From Firm-08 sp045546995 (lineage in GTDB: Bacteria > Bacillota > Clostridia > Oscillospirales > QAKW01): DNA of 64,000 nt. The notes under the pieces are model-generated. The model did not search any database and was not told the DNA's origin. It saw nothing but the letters and a program-made list of their open reading frames with translations. Positions 34,381 to 43,420 of this stretch are shown one piece after another. The DNA is taken from NCBI GenBank assembly GCA_045546995.1, contig JAZQDW010000008.1, forward strand, positions 132,181-196,180, in the 5' to 3' direction. A program made the translations under genes and the position numbers. Position 1 is the stretch's first letter. Every line of letters starts with the position of its first letter.

Positions 34381-34414
34381 AAAAAAGAAAAAGACCCGCC
34401 ATATTTGACGGGTC
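34381..34414 (-). terminator. Terminator of tRNA-Thr
   Basis: Minus-strand stem GACCCGTC / GGCGGGTC (8 bp, one G-U) with a 6-nt loop, then TTTTTCTTTTTT. It begins next to the tRNA CCA end. Confidence 0.9.
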
Positions 34415-34490
34415 TGGAGCTGGAGATGGGACTTGAACCCACGACCTGCTGATTACGAATCAGCTGCGCTACCGACTGTGCCACTCCAGC
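34415..34490 (-). tRNA. tRNA-Thr (anticodon CGT)
   Basis: 76-nt cloverleaf with encoded CCA. Acceptor GCTGGAG/CTCCAGC, anticodon stem GCTGA/TCAGC with loop TTCGTAA, anticodon CGT reading ACG. T arm GTGGG-TTCAAGT-CCCAT. The D stem is GCAC/GCGC, so the third pair is an A-C mismatch (A12-C23), where most tRNA-Thr have a normal pair. It has its own promoter and terminator. Confidence 0.94.
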
Positions 34491-34502
34491 AGACACTACT
34501 AT

Positions 34503-34530
34503 ATTTTAACACATATTTTTAAAAAATCAA
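34503..34530 (-). promoter_or_regulatory. Promoter of tRNA-Thr
   Basis: Minus strand TTGATT (34525-34530), 16-nt spacer, TAAAAT (34503-34508), with an extended -10 TG. Placed 13 nt before the tRNA 5' end. Confidence 0.7.
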
Positions 34531-34555
34531 CTGTTTTTTTATTCTTGTATAAATG

Positions 34556-34584
34556 TTGCCAATTATTTAATTGTGTGATACAAT
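34556..34584 (+). promoter_or_regulatory. Promoter of the flavoprotein-cmk-plsC-ispH/rpsA operon
   Basis: TTGCCA (34556-34561), 17-nt spacer, TACAAT (34579-34584) with extended -10 TGA. It starts a run of four genes with overlapping ends. Confidence 0.8.
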
Positions 34585-34599
34585 ATACTGGGTGATCTT

Positions 34600-35823
34600 A
34601 TGAATGATGTGATTGTTATCGGCGCAGGACCTGCCGGTATGATGGCGGGGATTCAGGCGGCAACGTTTGGTCTGCGCGTTGTAATCGTTGAGAAAAACGA
34701 AAAACCCGGACTGAAATTGTTGATCACCGGCAAAGGGCGGTGTAACGTTACCAACAATTGTGATGAGCAGACCTTGCTGTCTGAAGTCGCTCACAATCCC
34801 AAATTTCTCTACAGTGCATTTTATCAATTTAATGCAACGGATACCATGCGTTTTTTTGAAAACCTAAACGTTCCGTTAAAAACGGAGCGGGGACAGCGCG
34901 TTTTCCCTGTCAGCGATCGTTCGTCTGACATTCGTGATGCAATGGTTTCCTTTGCAAACGAATTGGGCGTTGAGTTCATAAACGATGAGATCTCTGCTCT
35001 GCAGACTGAGGCGGAGTACGTCACTTTGCAGGGCAGAAAAACGGTATATAAAGCACGGCGCTGCATTGTTGCGACGGGAGGGCTGTCTTATCCGCAAACC
35101 GGAAGTACAGGGGACGGATACGCCTTTGCCGAGAGTATCGGACATCATATCGTTTCGCCACGACCCTCGTTGATCGGGATGAAATGCAGGCAGAATTTTT
35201 GTTGTGAATTGGCGGGAATGACGCTTAAAAACGTTGGTGTCTCGTTTTATCAAAATGAAACGTGCGTGTACAAGGATTTTGGTGAATTATTGTTTACCCA
35301 CGTTGGAATTTCCGGACCTACCGTATTGTCGGCGTCGGCCCATTTTGATTATTTTGACAAATCGACAGCGGTGATTGATTTCAAACCGGCACTGTCTGTC
35401 CGACAATTGGACGAACGACTGTTGCGGGACTTTTCGGAAAATATAAACAAGACGGTATTAAACGGCATCGACGGCTTATTGCCGAAAAAACTGCTGCCGA
35501 TTTTATTGGAGTATTGCAAAATTGATCCCTATAAAAAGGTCAATCAAATCACAAAGACAGAACGTGAGACGTTGATTTCCGCTTTAAAAGGCTTTGCGCT
35601 TGATCTGATCGGTAAAGAGGGGATTGATAAGGCGATTATTACGGCCGGTGGTGTCGACGTTGGTGAAGTTTCGCCGAAAACGATGGCATCCAGACTGTGT
35701 AATAAAGTTTATTTTGCCGGCGAGGTGTTGGACGTGGATGCATACACCGGCGGCTTTAATTTACAAATTGCATTTTCGACCGGGTATCTGGCCGGAAAAA
35801 GTGTAGCGGAGGAATTATTATGA
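34600..35823 (+). CDS. HI0933-type FAD-dependent flavoprotein (YhiN/aminoacetone-oxidase family)
   Basis: 407-residue member of the NAD(P)/FAD oxidoreductase family HI0933, annotated in databases as BaiN or aminoacetone oxidase but with no settled physiological reaction. The FAD motif IGAGPAGMMAGIQAA spans residues 7-21, then EKNEKPGLKLLITGKGRCNVTN, the family hallmark. VATGGLSYPQTGSTGDGY and the C-terminal FAGEVLDVDAYTGGFNLQIAF close the cofactor site. GGGTGATC precedes the ATG. It overlaps cmk by 4 nt; this gene often sits before cmk in Clostridia. Confidence 0.92.
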   Translation: MNDVIVIGAGPAGMMAGIQAATFGLRVVIVEKNEKPGLKLLITGKGRCNVTNNCDEQTLLSEVAHNPKFLYSAFYQFNATDTMRFFENLNVPLKTERGQRVFPVSDRSSDIRDAMVSFANELGVEFINDEISALQTEAEYVTLQGRKTVYKARRCIVATGGLSYPQTGSTGDGYAFAESIGHHIVSPRPSLIGMKCRQNFCCELAGMTLKNVGVSFYQNETCVYKDFGELLFTHVGISGPTVLSASAHFDYFDKSTAVIDFKPALSVRQLDERLLRDFSENINKTVLNGIDGLLPKKLLPILLEYCKIDPYKKVNQITKTERETLISALKGFALDLIGKEGIDKAIITAGGVDVGEVSPKTMASRLCNKVYFAGEVLDVDAYTGGFNLQIAFSTGYLAGKSVAEELL

Positions 35824-36488
35824 GAACAATTAATGTGGCAATTGACGGCCCTTCCGGCAGCGGAAAAAGCACCTTGTCCCGCAAAGCGGCGCAGGCGCTC
35901 GGATACGTTTACGTAGACACCGGCGCCATGTATCGGACGATTGGTCTGTATGCGCACCGTTTGGGAATCAAGACGGAACAGGCGGAGCAGATCGTCGATC
36001 ACCTTCGGGAGATCAACATTGAGTTGAAATACCGGAATGGAGAACAACTGATCTTTTTGAATGGAGAAAACGTTTCTGAGGAGATTCGTACGCACGTTAT
36101 TTCTTCTTATGCATCTGCTGTGGCAAAAATTCCCGATGTGCGTGCTTTTTTACTTTCCGAACAGCGCAAGTTGGCGCAGGAAAACAACGTGATTATGGAC
36201 GGCCGTGATATCGGTACTGTCGTGTTGCCCGACGCTCAGGTTAAGATCTTTTTGACTGCTTCTGCAGAAAAAAGAGCAGAAAGACGTTATAAGGAACTGG
36301 TCGAGCGTGGTCAAAGCATTGATTTTGCTAAGCTTTTGCAGGATATCATCGATCGTGATTATCAGGATTCCCATCGGGAAATTGCGCCATTGAAACCCTC
36401 GGAGACCAGCGTGATTCTGGATACCTCTGAGTTGGATTTTGACCAGTCGCTTGACTTGATAATTGCTACGATCAAGGAGAAAATCTGA
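35820..36488 (+). CDS. cmk: Cytidylate kinase
   Basis: Phosphorylates CMP and dCMP. The P loop GPSGSGKST is at residues 10-18, VYVDTGAMYRTIGLYA and MDGRDIGTVVLPDAQVKIFL follow, and RDYQDSHREIAPLKPSETSVILDTS is the C-terminal family block. 222 aa is typical. Ends overlap or touch both neighbours, in the order flavoprotein-cmk-plsC-ispH. Confidence 0.97.
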   Translation: MRTINVAIDGPSGSGKSTLSRKAAQALGYVYVDTGAMYRTIGLYAHRLGIKTEQAEQIVDHLREINIELKYRNGEQLIFLNGENVSEEIRTHVISSYASAVAKIPDVRAFLLSEQRKLAQENNVIMDGRDIGTVVLPDAQVKIFLTASAEKRAERRYKELVERGQSIDFAKLLQDIIDRDYQDSHREIAPLKPSETSVILDTSELDFDQSLDLIIATIKEKI

Positions 36489-36489
36489 T

Positions 36490-37071
36490 ATGAAGTTTTA
36501 TAGATTTGTTCGCGAGCTGATTCGCCCGCTTTGTTTTGTCTTGATGCCAAGAAGATACCATGGTCTTGAAAACATTCCGCAGGATGGCTCGTTGATCATT
36601 TGCGCAAATCATCTCTCTTACGTTGACCCTGTTTTTATCGGCTTGGCAGTAAAGCGCCCGATTCGCTTTATTGCCAAAAAAGAGGCGTGTAACGTGCCGA
36701 TTTTCGGATGGATCTTGCAGAAGCTCGGCGCCTTTCCGGTAGATAGGGAGGGGAAAGATCTCAAGGCGATTCGTACCTGTATGTCCGTTGTAAAAGATGG
36801 CGGCATTTTGGGTATTTTTCCGGAGGGCACCCGTATCATCAAAGGCCGTGTTTCTGAGGCTAAGGCCGGTGTTGCTTTGATTGCAAAGCGTTCCAAAGCG
36901 CCGCTGCTTTTGGTTCGGATCAAGCCGAGTAAGGGAACTTTTAGACTGTTTTGCCGTACCGACGTATATTTCAGCAAGGTGTACAGTTTTGCTGAACTCT
37001 GCGGTGATGCTGAGTACAAAGAAGCCAGTGAGAAGATTTTGGAAACGATATACAGCTTGGGTGAATCGTAA
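36490..37071 (+). CDS. plsC: 1-acylglycerol-3-phosphate O-acyltransferase (PlsC-like)
   Basis: Acylates lysophosphatidic acid to phosphatidic acid, the substrate of CdsA encoded earlier in the window. The catalytic HX4D motif is NHLSYVD (His41, Asp46); FPEGTRI supplies the second acyltransferase block. One N-terminal membrane-associated segment. 193 aa is short but within the family. The ATG at 36490 follows AAGGAG; the in-frame upstream start at 36463 lies in cmk and adds charged residues, so it is rejected. ispH starts in its stop codon. Confidence 0.93.
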   Translation: MKFYRFVRELIRPLCFVLMPRRYHGLENIPQDGSLIICANHLSYVDPVFIGLAVKRPIRFIAKKEACNVPIFGWILQKLGAFPVDREGKDLKAIRTCMSVVKDGGILGIFPEGTRIIKGRVSEAKAGVALIAKRSKAPLLLVRIKPSKGTFRLFCRTDVYFSKVYSFAELCGDAEYKEASEKILETIYSLGES

Positions 37072-39056
37072 TGGAAATCATCGTAGCTAAAAGTGCGGGC
37101 TTTTGCTTTGGCGTGGAACGTGCAGTAAGATTGCTGGAAAAAACCGTCGAAAAATATGATAAAGGTATTTATACCGTCGGACCAATCATCCATAATCCGC
37201 AAATTATTTTGAAAATGCAGAAGCGTGGTGTTCGGATTATCGATGACCCGATGGAGCTTCCGGAGGGAGGCGTTGCGGTAATCCGCGCTCACGGCATTAC
37301 GAAGAGTGAGTATGATTGGCTTGCTTCTCATGCGGCTTCGGTCGTAGATACCACCTGTCCGTTTGTGGCCAAGATTCACCGCATTGTAGAAAAATCGTCA
37401 AATGAGGGTCGTATGGTTCTGATCGGTGGTGATGAATCACACCCGGAGGTTCGTGGAATCAAAAGTTTTGCGCAGGGAACGGATTGCTTTGTATTCAGAG
37501 ATCTGGAAGAACTTGAAAAAATAACCAAAAAAAATGCACATTCTGCGAATTTGTTTGTTGATGTGGTTTGGCAAACGACATTTTCGATAAAAGAATTTAA
37601 AAAATGTGAAAAATTTATCAAAAAAACCTTTAAAAATCCAATAATATATGATACAATCTGTAATGCTACCGATTTACGGCAGAGAGAATGCGGCAAATTG
37701 GCTGCTAAATGTGATGCGTTTTTTGTGGTTGGCGGCAGACAAAGTTCCAACACAAACAAACTCTTTCAAATTGCTGCGGCCGAATGTTCTCATTCTTTTT
37801 TGATTGAATCGGCGGCTGAAATACCGATCAAAACTATAAAACAATTCAAAAAGATCGGTATCACAGCCGGTGCTTCAACACCGGACTGTGTAATTGAGGA
37901 GGTAAAAGAAACAATGTCAGAAGAGACGAAAAATGTAACGGAAGTTGGCGAAATGACCTTTGCCGAAATGCTGGAGGATTCCTGCAAAACCATTACCACC
38001 GGTGAGCGCGTAAAGGTTGTTGTGGTTGGTGTAACTCCTACCGAAATCAAGGTAGAACTGGGAGCCAAGCAGTCCGGCTTCATCACCAAAGACAATTTCT
38101 CTGCCGATCCCGCTGTGGATCTGGAAGCCAGTGTCAAAGTCGGTGACGAATTTGATGCAATTGTATTGAGAGTCAGCGATGTAGAAGGTACGATCGCTCT
38201 GTCCAAAAAGAAACTGGACGCACTTGCAGGCTTTGAGAAGATCGAAACTGCAATGAATGAAAAGGAAGTTGTTGAAGGTGTTGTTACCGGCGTAAACAAC
38301 GGCGGTCTGACAGTTTCTGTTTATGGTGTTCGCGTGTTTGTACCCATGTCTCAAACCGCTAAGCCCCGTGATTTTGACTTCGAGACCATGCTGAAAACTG
38401 AGGTTAAACTGAATATCATCGAGTTTTCCACCGTTCGCGGCCGTAAGAAGATCATTGGTTCGTTGAAGGCTGTTGCCAACGCTGAGAGAAAACAGGCTCA
38501 GGAGGCTTTCTGGGCAAACGCTGAGGTTGGTCAGAAGTTGACCGGTACCGTTCGCAGCGAAAGATCCATCACCAATTTCGGCGTATTTGTTGATATTGGC
38601 GGTGTTGACGGTTTGGTTCATATTACTGAGCTGAGCTGGAAAAAGATCAAACATCCCAGCGAGGTCGTTAAGGTTGGCGATACTTTGGAAGTTTACATCA
38701 AAGAGCTGGACGTAGAGAACAAGAAAGTTTCTCTCGGCTATAAGAAGGATGAGGATAACCCCTTCAAGCTCTTTACTGACAAGTATAATGTCGGTGACGT
38801 TGTTACTGTTAAAATCGTTAATTTGATGCCTTTCGGCGCTTTTGCAAACATCGTTGACGGTGTGGATGGCCTGATTCATATTTCCCAGTTGTCCGATAAG
38901 CGTATTGCAAAGCCTGCCGATGCTGTTAAAGTCGGTGATGAGGTTGACGTCAAGATCGTAGAGATCGATACCGAAAAGCAGAAGGTTGGCCTTTCCATCC
39001 GTGCTTTGCTGGAAGACAACGGTGACGTTGCGGACGCAGAAGCAGATGCTGAATAA
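37071..39056 (+). CDS. ispH: IspH fused to ribosomal protein S1
   Basis: 661-residue fusion known from Clostridia. Residues 1-281 are HMBPP reductase, the last MEP step, with the three [4Fe-4S] cysteines at Cys12, Cys96 and Cys197, and SNTNKLFQIA for substrate binding. Residues 282-661 contain four S1 RNA-binding domains (starts near 310, 398, 485 and 572; GVFVDIGGVDGLVHITELSW and GAFANIVDGVDGLIHISQLS are the clearest), ending in an acidic tail. An in-frame ATG (37914) with AGGAGG 11 nt upstream marks the junction, and a promoter-like site lies in the ispH part, so S1 could also be made alone (inference). A terminator follows. Confidence 0.96.
   Translation: MEIIVAKSAGFCFGVERAVRLLEKTVEKYDKGIYTVGPIIHNPQIILKMQKRGVRIIDDPMELPEGGVAVIRAHGITKSEYDWLASHAASVVDTTCPFVAKIHRIVEKSSNEGRMVLIGGDESHPEVRGIKSFAQGTDCFVFRDLEELEKITKKNAHSANLFVDVVWQTTFSIKEFKKCEKFIKKTFKNPIIYDTICNATDLRQRECGKLAAKCDAFFVVGGRQSSNTNKLFQIAAAECSHSFLIESAAEIPIKTIKQFKKIGITAGASTPDCVIEEVKETMSEETKNVTEVGEMTFAEMLEDSCKTITTGERVKVVVVGVTPTEIKVELGAKQSGFITKDNFSADPAVDLEASVKVGDEFDAIVLRVSDVEGTIALSKKKLDALAGFEKIETAMNEKEVVEGVVTGVNNGGLTVSVYGVRVFVPMSQTAKPRDFDFETMLKTEVKLNIIEFSTVRGRKKIIGSLKAVANAERKQAQEAFWANAEVGQKLTGTVRSERSITNFGVFVDIGGVDGLVHITELSWKKIKHPSEVVKVGDTLEVYIKELDVENKKVSLGYKKDEDNPFKLFTDKYNVGDVVTVKIVNLMPFGAFANIVDGVDGLIHISQLSDKRIAKPADAVKVGDEVDVKIVEIDTEKQKVGLSIRALLEDNGDVADAEADAE
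37629..37657 (+). promoter_or_regulatory. Possible internal promoter in the ispH part
   Basis: TTTAAA (37629-37634), 17-nt spacer, TACAAT (37652-37657) preceded by extended -10 TGA, in a locally A/T-rich stretch. It could drive the S1 half. The -35 match is weak, and it is inside a coding sequence. Confidence 0.35.
37897..37916 (+). promoter_or_regulatory. Internal ribosome-binding site and start for an S1-only product
   Basis: AGGAGG at 37897-37902 and in-frame ATG at 37914-37916, exactly between the IspH domain and the first S1 region. The spacing of 11 nt is longer than ideal. The same bases encode the Glu-Glu-Val that normally ends IspH, so the match may be coincidental. Confidence 0.4.
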
Positions 39057-39070
39057 TCTTTAATATTTTA

Positions 39071-39100
39071 AAAAAACGGTGCCGTACGGCACCGTTTTTT
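39071..39100 (+). terminator. Terminator of the flavoprotein-ispH/rpsA operon
   Basis: AAAAAACGGTGCC / GGCACCGTTTTTT with loop GTAC, 14 nt after the fusion stop codon. Confidence 0.93.
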
Positions 39101-39136
39101 GTATTAAAATTAATTGAACATAATATTTCAAAAATC

Positions 39137-39165
39137 TTGATATTATAATATAATAATGCTATAAT
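39137..39165 (+). promoter_or_regulatory. Promoter of the recJ-rel operon
   Basis: TTGATA (39137-39142), 17-nt spacer, TATAAT (39160-39165) with extended -10 TGC. The surrounding 60 bp are almost entirely A/T, and overlapping TATAAT-like sequences occur in the spacer. Confidence 0.85.
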
Positions 39166-39197
39166 AATATATTATATTGTCGAAAGGAGAGATACCC

Positions 39198-41243
39198 GTG
39201 GCTGTTAAAAATTGGCTGATGCCCCAACAACATTCAACCCGCGCGCAAAAACTTGCACGCCACTACGATATCCCTCTGTTTTTGGCGAACATTTTGATTG
39301 ATCGCGGATTTGATGATTATGATAAAATCGACCGCTGTTTTCATCCTTCGTCTTTGGAGCAACACGATCCGTTTTTGATGAAAGGAATGAAGGAGGCGGT
39401 TGAGCGTATAAATCGCGCCGTTGAAGCGGCCGAAACGGTTACGATATACGGCGATTATGATGTTGACGGCATCACCTCTGTCAGCTTGCTGTATTTGTAT
39501 TTGACGTCCAAAGGGCTGAAGGTGCATTACTATATTCCTGATCGGATCAGCGAGGGATATGGTGTAAACTGTGGCGCGATTGACCGTATTGCTCAAAACG
39601 GCAGCACTTTGATTATTTCGGTCGACACCGGTATTACGGCGTATGACGAGGTTGAATACGCTAAAACCATCGGAATTGATTTCGTAATTACAGACCATCA
39701 CGAATGTTCCGGCAGGATCCCCGATGCGGCGGCAGTTTGTAATCCTAAACGTCCGGATTGTACTTATCCTTTCCGTTCTCTTGCCGGTGTAGGTGTTGTG
39801 TTTAAATTGATTTCTGCGCTCCATTATCCACAGCCGCAGGAGATTTTGGTTGAAAAATATCTAGACCTGGTTGCGCTGGGCACCATTTCAGACGTGATGC
39901 CTGTAGTTGACGAGAATCGGTATATAGTACAGCAGGGTCTGCGCGTTCTGTCTGCCAATCGTCGCGGATTGTATGCCTTGATGCAATTGGCCGGTATACG
40001 TAATATTGAACAGCTTTCCGTTTTCGACGTAAGCTTTTTGATTGCTCCCCGTATCAATGCTGCGGGGCGGATCGGCGATTCGTTGAGAGCTGTTGATCTT
40101 TTGATCTCGAATGACCCGATCGTTTGGAAAAACACGGCTGAATACTTATGCGATTTAAATAATAAGCGTCAGCAAATTGAGGCAAACATATTTGAGGAAG
40201 CGGATAAAATTATTCGTGAAAAGAAATTATATCGCGATCAAAGCGCTTTAATCTTGTGGAAAGAGGGATGGCATCACGGTGTGATCGGCATCGTTGCTTC
40301 CCGCATTAAAGAGAAGTATGGGCTTCCAACGATTTTGTTTGCTGTTTCGGAGGATAAGGCAAAAGGGTCCGGCAGAAGTATGGAGCCGTTGAATTTATAT
40401 CAGGCGTTGGGGCAATTGAAGGACGTAGATTTTCGTTTCGGTGGCCATGCGATGGCCGCCGGCATTACGATGCCGACAGGGGAGCTGCATCGCTTTAAAG
40501 AACAGTTTTGCGCCTTTGCGAAAAAACAGATCGAAAATACTCCGTACGTAAACTCGATCAAGATCGATGCACAACTGTTTGAGCACGATTTTTCTCTGGA
40601 TGCATTCCGGAAGATTTCTTTGCTTGAGCCGTTTGGAACGGAAAATGAGGTTCCGCTGTTATACGTTAAAAATGCAATCATTCGTGATTTGAAGCCGATC
40701 GGTAATCAACGTCATATGCGTCTCGTGTTTCAAATCGGCTCAAAACGTGTGAACGCCGTTTATTTCGGTATGCGTCCAGAGTGTTTTGCCATTGAGGCGC
40801 AAAGCTGTGTTGACGTTATTTTTCAGGCTTCTGTTAACGAATTTCGAGGCAAGAGCGAGATTCAAATGATCGTAAAGGGGATCCGCCCCTACGATCAAAA
40901 ATATGATCGTATTATGAAAAGCATTCAAAAGGCTATCGGTGGGGAAATCGAGCCCCGTTATTATCCCAACCGCAAGATCGTTGCAAACGTGTACCGTTTT
41001 TGTCAAAAATGCGTGCGTCTTGGTCTTACGCTGTTGGAGATGGCAGATTTACCGGTGCTGATGAAGAAAAACGGTCTGGGGTATTATGATGTCCAGAGCA
41101 TTTTACCGGCGCTTGCCATTTTGGATGAGATCGGTGTAATTCAATATATTGCGGTGGATCAGCAAATTATGGTGCTTTCATTTGACGATTCACATAAGGT
41201 TTCTTTAGAACAATCGGCTTTGTATCGCAAGATGCACGGCTGA
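39198..41243 (+). CDS. recJ: Single-stranded-DNA exonuclease RecJ
   Basis: 5'-3' ssDNA exonuclease for recombination and repair. DHH motifs in order: YGDYDVDGITSVSLL (motif I), ISVDTGITAYDEVEYA, ITDHHECSG (DHH), then the DHHA1 block KGSGRSMEPLNLYQAL with FRFGGHAMAAGITM, and a RecJ OB domain. About 681 residues from the chosen start; the extra C-terminal ~110 residues after the OB fold are characteristic of Clostridia forms. The GTG at 39198 stands 7 nt after AAAGGAGAG; an in-frame TTG at 39177 precedes that site and is rejected. Confidence 0.95.
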   Translation: MAVKNWLMPQQHSTRAQKLARHYDIPLFLANILIDRGFDDYDKIDRCFHPSSLEQHDPFLMKGMKEAVERINRAVEAAETVTIYGDYDVDGITSVSLLYLYLTSKGLKVHYYIPDRISEGYGVNCGAIDRIAQNGSTLIISVDTGITAYDEVEYAKTIGIDFVITDHHECSGRIPDAAAVCNPKRPDCTYPFRSLAGVGVVFKLISALHYPQPQEILVEKYLDLVALGTISDVMPVVDENRYIVQQGLRVLSANRRGLYALMQLAGIRNIEQLSVFDVSFLIAPRINAAGRIGDSLRAVDLLISNDPIVWKNTAEYLCDLNNKRQQIEANIFEEADKIIREKKLYRDQSALILWKEGWHHGVIGIVASRIKEKYGLPTILFAVSEDKAKGSGRSMEPLNLYQALGQLKDVDFRFGGHAMAAGITMPTGELHRFKEQFCAFAKKQIENTPYVNSIKIDAQLFEHDFSLDAFRKISLLEPFGTENEVPLLYVKNAIIRDLKPIGNQRHMRLVFQIGSKRVNAVYFGMRPECFAIEAQSCVDVIFQASVNEFRGKSEIQMIVKGIRPYDQKYDRIMKSIQKAIGGEIEPRYYPNRKIVANVYRFCQKCVRLGLTLLEMADLPVLMKKNGLGYYDVQSILPALAILDEIGVIQYIAVDQQIMVLSFDDSHKVSLEQSALYRKMHG

Positions 41244-41254
41244 GGGAGGAGCAT

Positions 41255-43420
41255 ATGGATATAGTCCATAGTTTATATCAACAACTTTGTGACCGTCTTC
41301 GCGGAGACGGCAGGTCTTACGATTTTGATAAAATTGAAAAGGCGTTTTTGTTTGCCAAGGATCATCACGGTGATCAGCGTCGTACCTCCGGTGAGCCGTA
41401 TATCTGCCATCCGTTAAACGTTGCGCTGATCACGCACGAGTTGGGTCTGGATGGGGATTCCGTCATTGCGGCCTTGTTACACGACACGATTGAAGACACG
41501 GACGTTACCTTTGAAGGGGTTAAGGAAATGTTTGGTCGCTCGGTTGCTGAGCTGGTGGATGGTGTTACAAAAATCGGCAAGATCCCGTATTCTTCTAAAG
41601 AGGAAGAGCAGATTGAGTACTTGCGTAAAATGTTTTTTGCAATGGCTAAAGATTTGCGGGTTATTATTATTAAGCTTGCTGACCGTTTACACAACGTACG
41701 CACGTTGGGGGCCGTTCCGTCTGCAAAGCAGTTGCGTGTTGCGTTGGAGACCATGGAGATATATGCGCCGCTTGCTCATCGCCTTGGTATGCAAAAGATC
41801 AAAACGGAGTTGGAGGACACCTGTCTTTCCTATCTGGATCCTGTTGGATACAAGATGATCGTCGATCGACTGGAAAGTTTTGCAAACACAGACGGTAACT
41901 TTTTTGATCAAACGCTGGAGATCATTTCGGCAAAGCTGAAGGAATATGACATCAAATTTCATCTGGAGTATCGTGTAAAACATATCTTCAGCATTTATCG
42001 GAAATTGTTTACGCAAAACAAGGCGTTTGAAGAGATTTTTGACGTATATGCTTTCCGTGTAATCGTTGACACCGCTAATGATTGTTATTTTGTACTTGGA
42101 TTGATTCACGATATTTTTAATCCGATTCCCGGACGGTTTAAGGACTATATTTCAACACCCAAGCAAAATATGTATCAGTCACTTCATACCACTGTGATCG
42201 GAAGAAAGGGAATTCCCTTTGAGGTGCAAATCAGAACTTGGGATATGCACAACACCGCCGAATACGGTATTGCGGCCCACTGGAAATATAAGAGCGGTGT
42301 CCGTAGCAGCTCGGAAGCGGTGGATTCCAAATTGCACTGGATTCGTTCTCTGCTTGAGTCCAATGAGGTTGGCGATACGGAGGATTTTATTTCGGGCTTG
42401 AAGGTTGATTTGTTTTCCGAGGACGTATTTGTTTTTACACCCAAGGGTGACGTGGTTGACCTTCCGTTGGGCGCTAATCTGATCGATTTTGCATATTCGA
42501 TCCATTCGGCTGTTGGTAACAAAATGATTGGCGCTAAGGTAAACGGCAAGATCGTTCCCTTTGACTATAAACTCAGCACCGGTGAGATCGTTGAGATTTT
42601 GACCACCTCATCTACCAATCATGCGCCTTCCAGAAACTGGATGAAGATTGCAACCACCAGTGAGGCGCGTAACAAAATTCGACAATACTTTAAAAAGGAA
42701 TGCCGCGAAGAAAATATTCAGACCGGTAAGGAAGAACTGGAAAAAGAACTGCGCGAGCTTGGAATTCGCTTGGAAACGGAAGATAAGATGAAAATTCTTG
42801 CTTTGGTTTGTGAGCGTATGCATTATAATCACGTGGACGATTTGTACAGCGCGATCGGATACGGCGGTACAACTGCATTTAAAGTGGCAAATAAAATTAA
42901 GGATATTGCCATGAAAATGCAAAAGGCCAAGGAGATCAACATCATTCCGGTCAGCAAACGAAAAACTGCTTCGGGCGGCGTGGTTGTGGAAGGCGTTGAT
43001 AATTGCCTGGTTAAATTTGCAAAGTGCTGTTCGCCGCTTCCGGGTGACTACATTTGCGGTTTTATTACCAAGGGATTTGGCGTTTCCATTCATAAGGTGG
43101 ATTGCCCCAACGCCAAAAAAGGTATGGAAACCGCGCCCGAACGTTGGTTGAAGGCGCATTGGGATGAAACGACACCTGCAGCGTTTACTGCCAATATTCG
43201 CATTGAGACGGTTGAAAGTATTGGTGTTATGGCGGCGGTTGCATCCGCTATGGCTGAAATGAAAGTTTCGATTCATTCTGTCAGCGCTAAGCAACATCGC
43301 ACCGAAAAGGATCACGCCATCATTTCTATGTCTTTTGAAGTGAGGGATATTCAACACCTGAACGCCATCATAGCAAAACTGGAAAAACTGCGTGACGTTA
43401 TTGAAGTTTCGAGAATATAA
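41255..43420 (+). CDS. rel: Bifunctional (p)ppGpp synthetase/hydrolase Rel
   Basis: Stringent-response enzyme of 721 aa. The HD hydrolase domain has YICHPLNVALI and LLHDTIEDTDVTF with intact His and His-Asp, plus KLADRLHNVRTL. The synthetase domain shows EYRVKHIFSIYRKL (the RxKD-type charge pattern of bifunctional Rel) and YQSLHTTV. TGS (DVFVFTPKGDVVDLPLGANL), a zinc-finger/CC region (FAKCCSPLPGDYICGF) and a C-terminal ACT domain follow. Both activities should therefore be present. GGGAGGAG precedes the ATG, 11 nt after recJ, a conserved Bacillota pair region. Confidence 0.97.
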   Translation: MDIVHSLYQQLCDRLRGDGRSYDFDKIEKAFLFAKDHHGDQRRTSGEPYICHPLNVALITHELGLDGDSVIAALLHDTIEDTDVTFEGVKEMFGRSVAELVDGVTKIGKIPYSSKEEEQIEYLRKMFFAMAKDLRVIIIKLADRLHNVRTLGAVPSAKQLRVALETMEIYAPLAHRLGMQKIKTELEDTCLSYLDPVGYKMIVDRLESFANTDGNFFDQTLEIISAKLKEYDIKFHLEYRVKHIFSIYRKLFTQNKAFEEIFDVYAFRVIVDTANDCYFVLGLIHDIFNPIPGRFKDYISTPKQNMYQSLHTTVIGRKGIPFEVQIRTWDMHNTAEYGIAAHWKYKSGVRSSSEAVDSKLHWIRSLLESNEVGDTEDFISGLKVDLFSEDVFVFTPKGDVVDLPLGANLIDFAYSIHSAVGNKMIGAKVNGKIVPFDYKLSTGEIVEILTTSSTNHAPSRNWMKIATTSEARNKIRQYFKKECREENIQTGKEELEKELRELGIRLETEDKMKILALVCERMHYNHVDDLYSAIGYGGTTAFKVANKIKDIAMKMQKAKEINIIPVSKRKTASGGVVVEGVDNCLVKFAKCCSPLPGDYICGFITKGFGVSIHKVDCPNAKKGMETAPERWLKAHWDETTPAAFTANIRIETVESIGVMAAVASAMAEMKVSIHSVSAKQHRTEKDHAIISMSFEVRDIQHLNAIIAKLEKLRDVIEVSRI

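Noticed and set aside
30035..34490. The polysaccharide block as a tRNA-bounded genomic island
   Set aside because: It lies between two tRNA genes, but there is no integrase, no direct repeat of a tRNA 3' end, and base use matches the surroundings.
37917..38879. Long antisense open frame (about 320 codons, minus strand) over the S1 part of ispH-rpsA
   Set aside because: It mirrors a strongly conserved plus-strand gene, has no ribosome-binding site and its product has no sensible composition; a codon-bias shadow.
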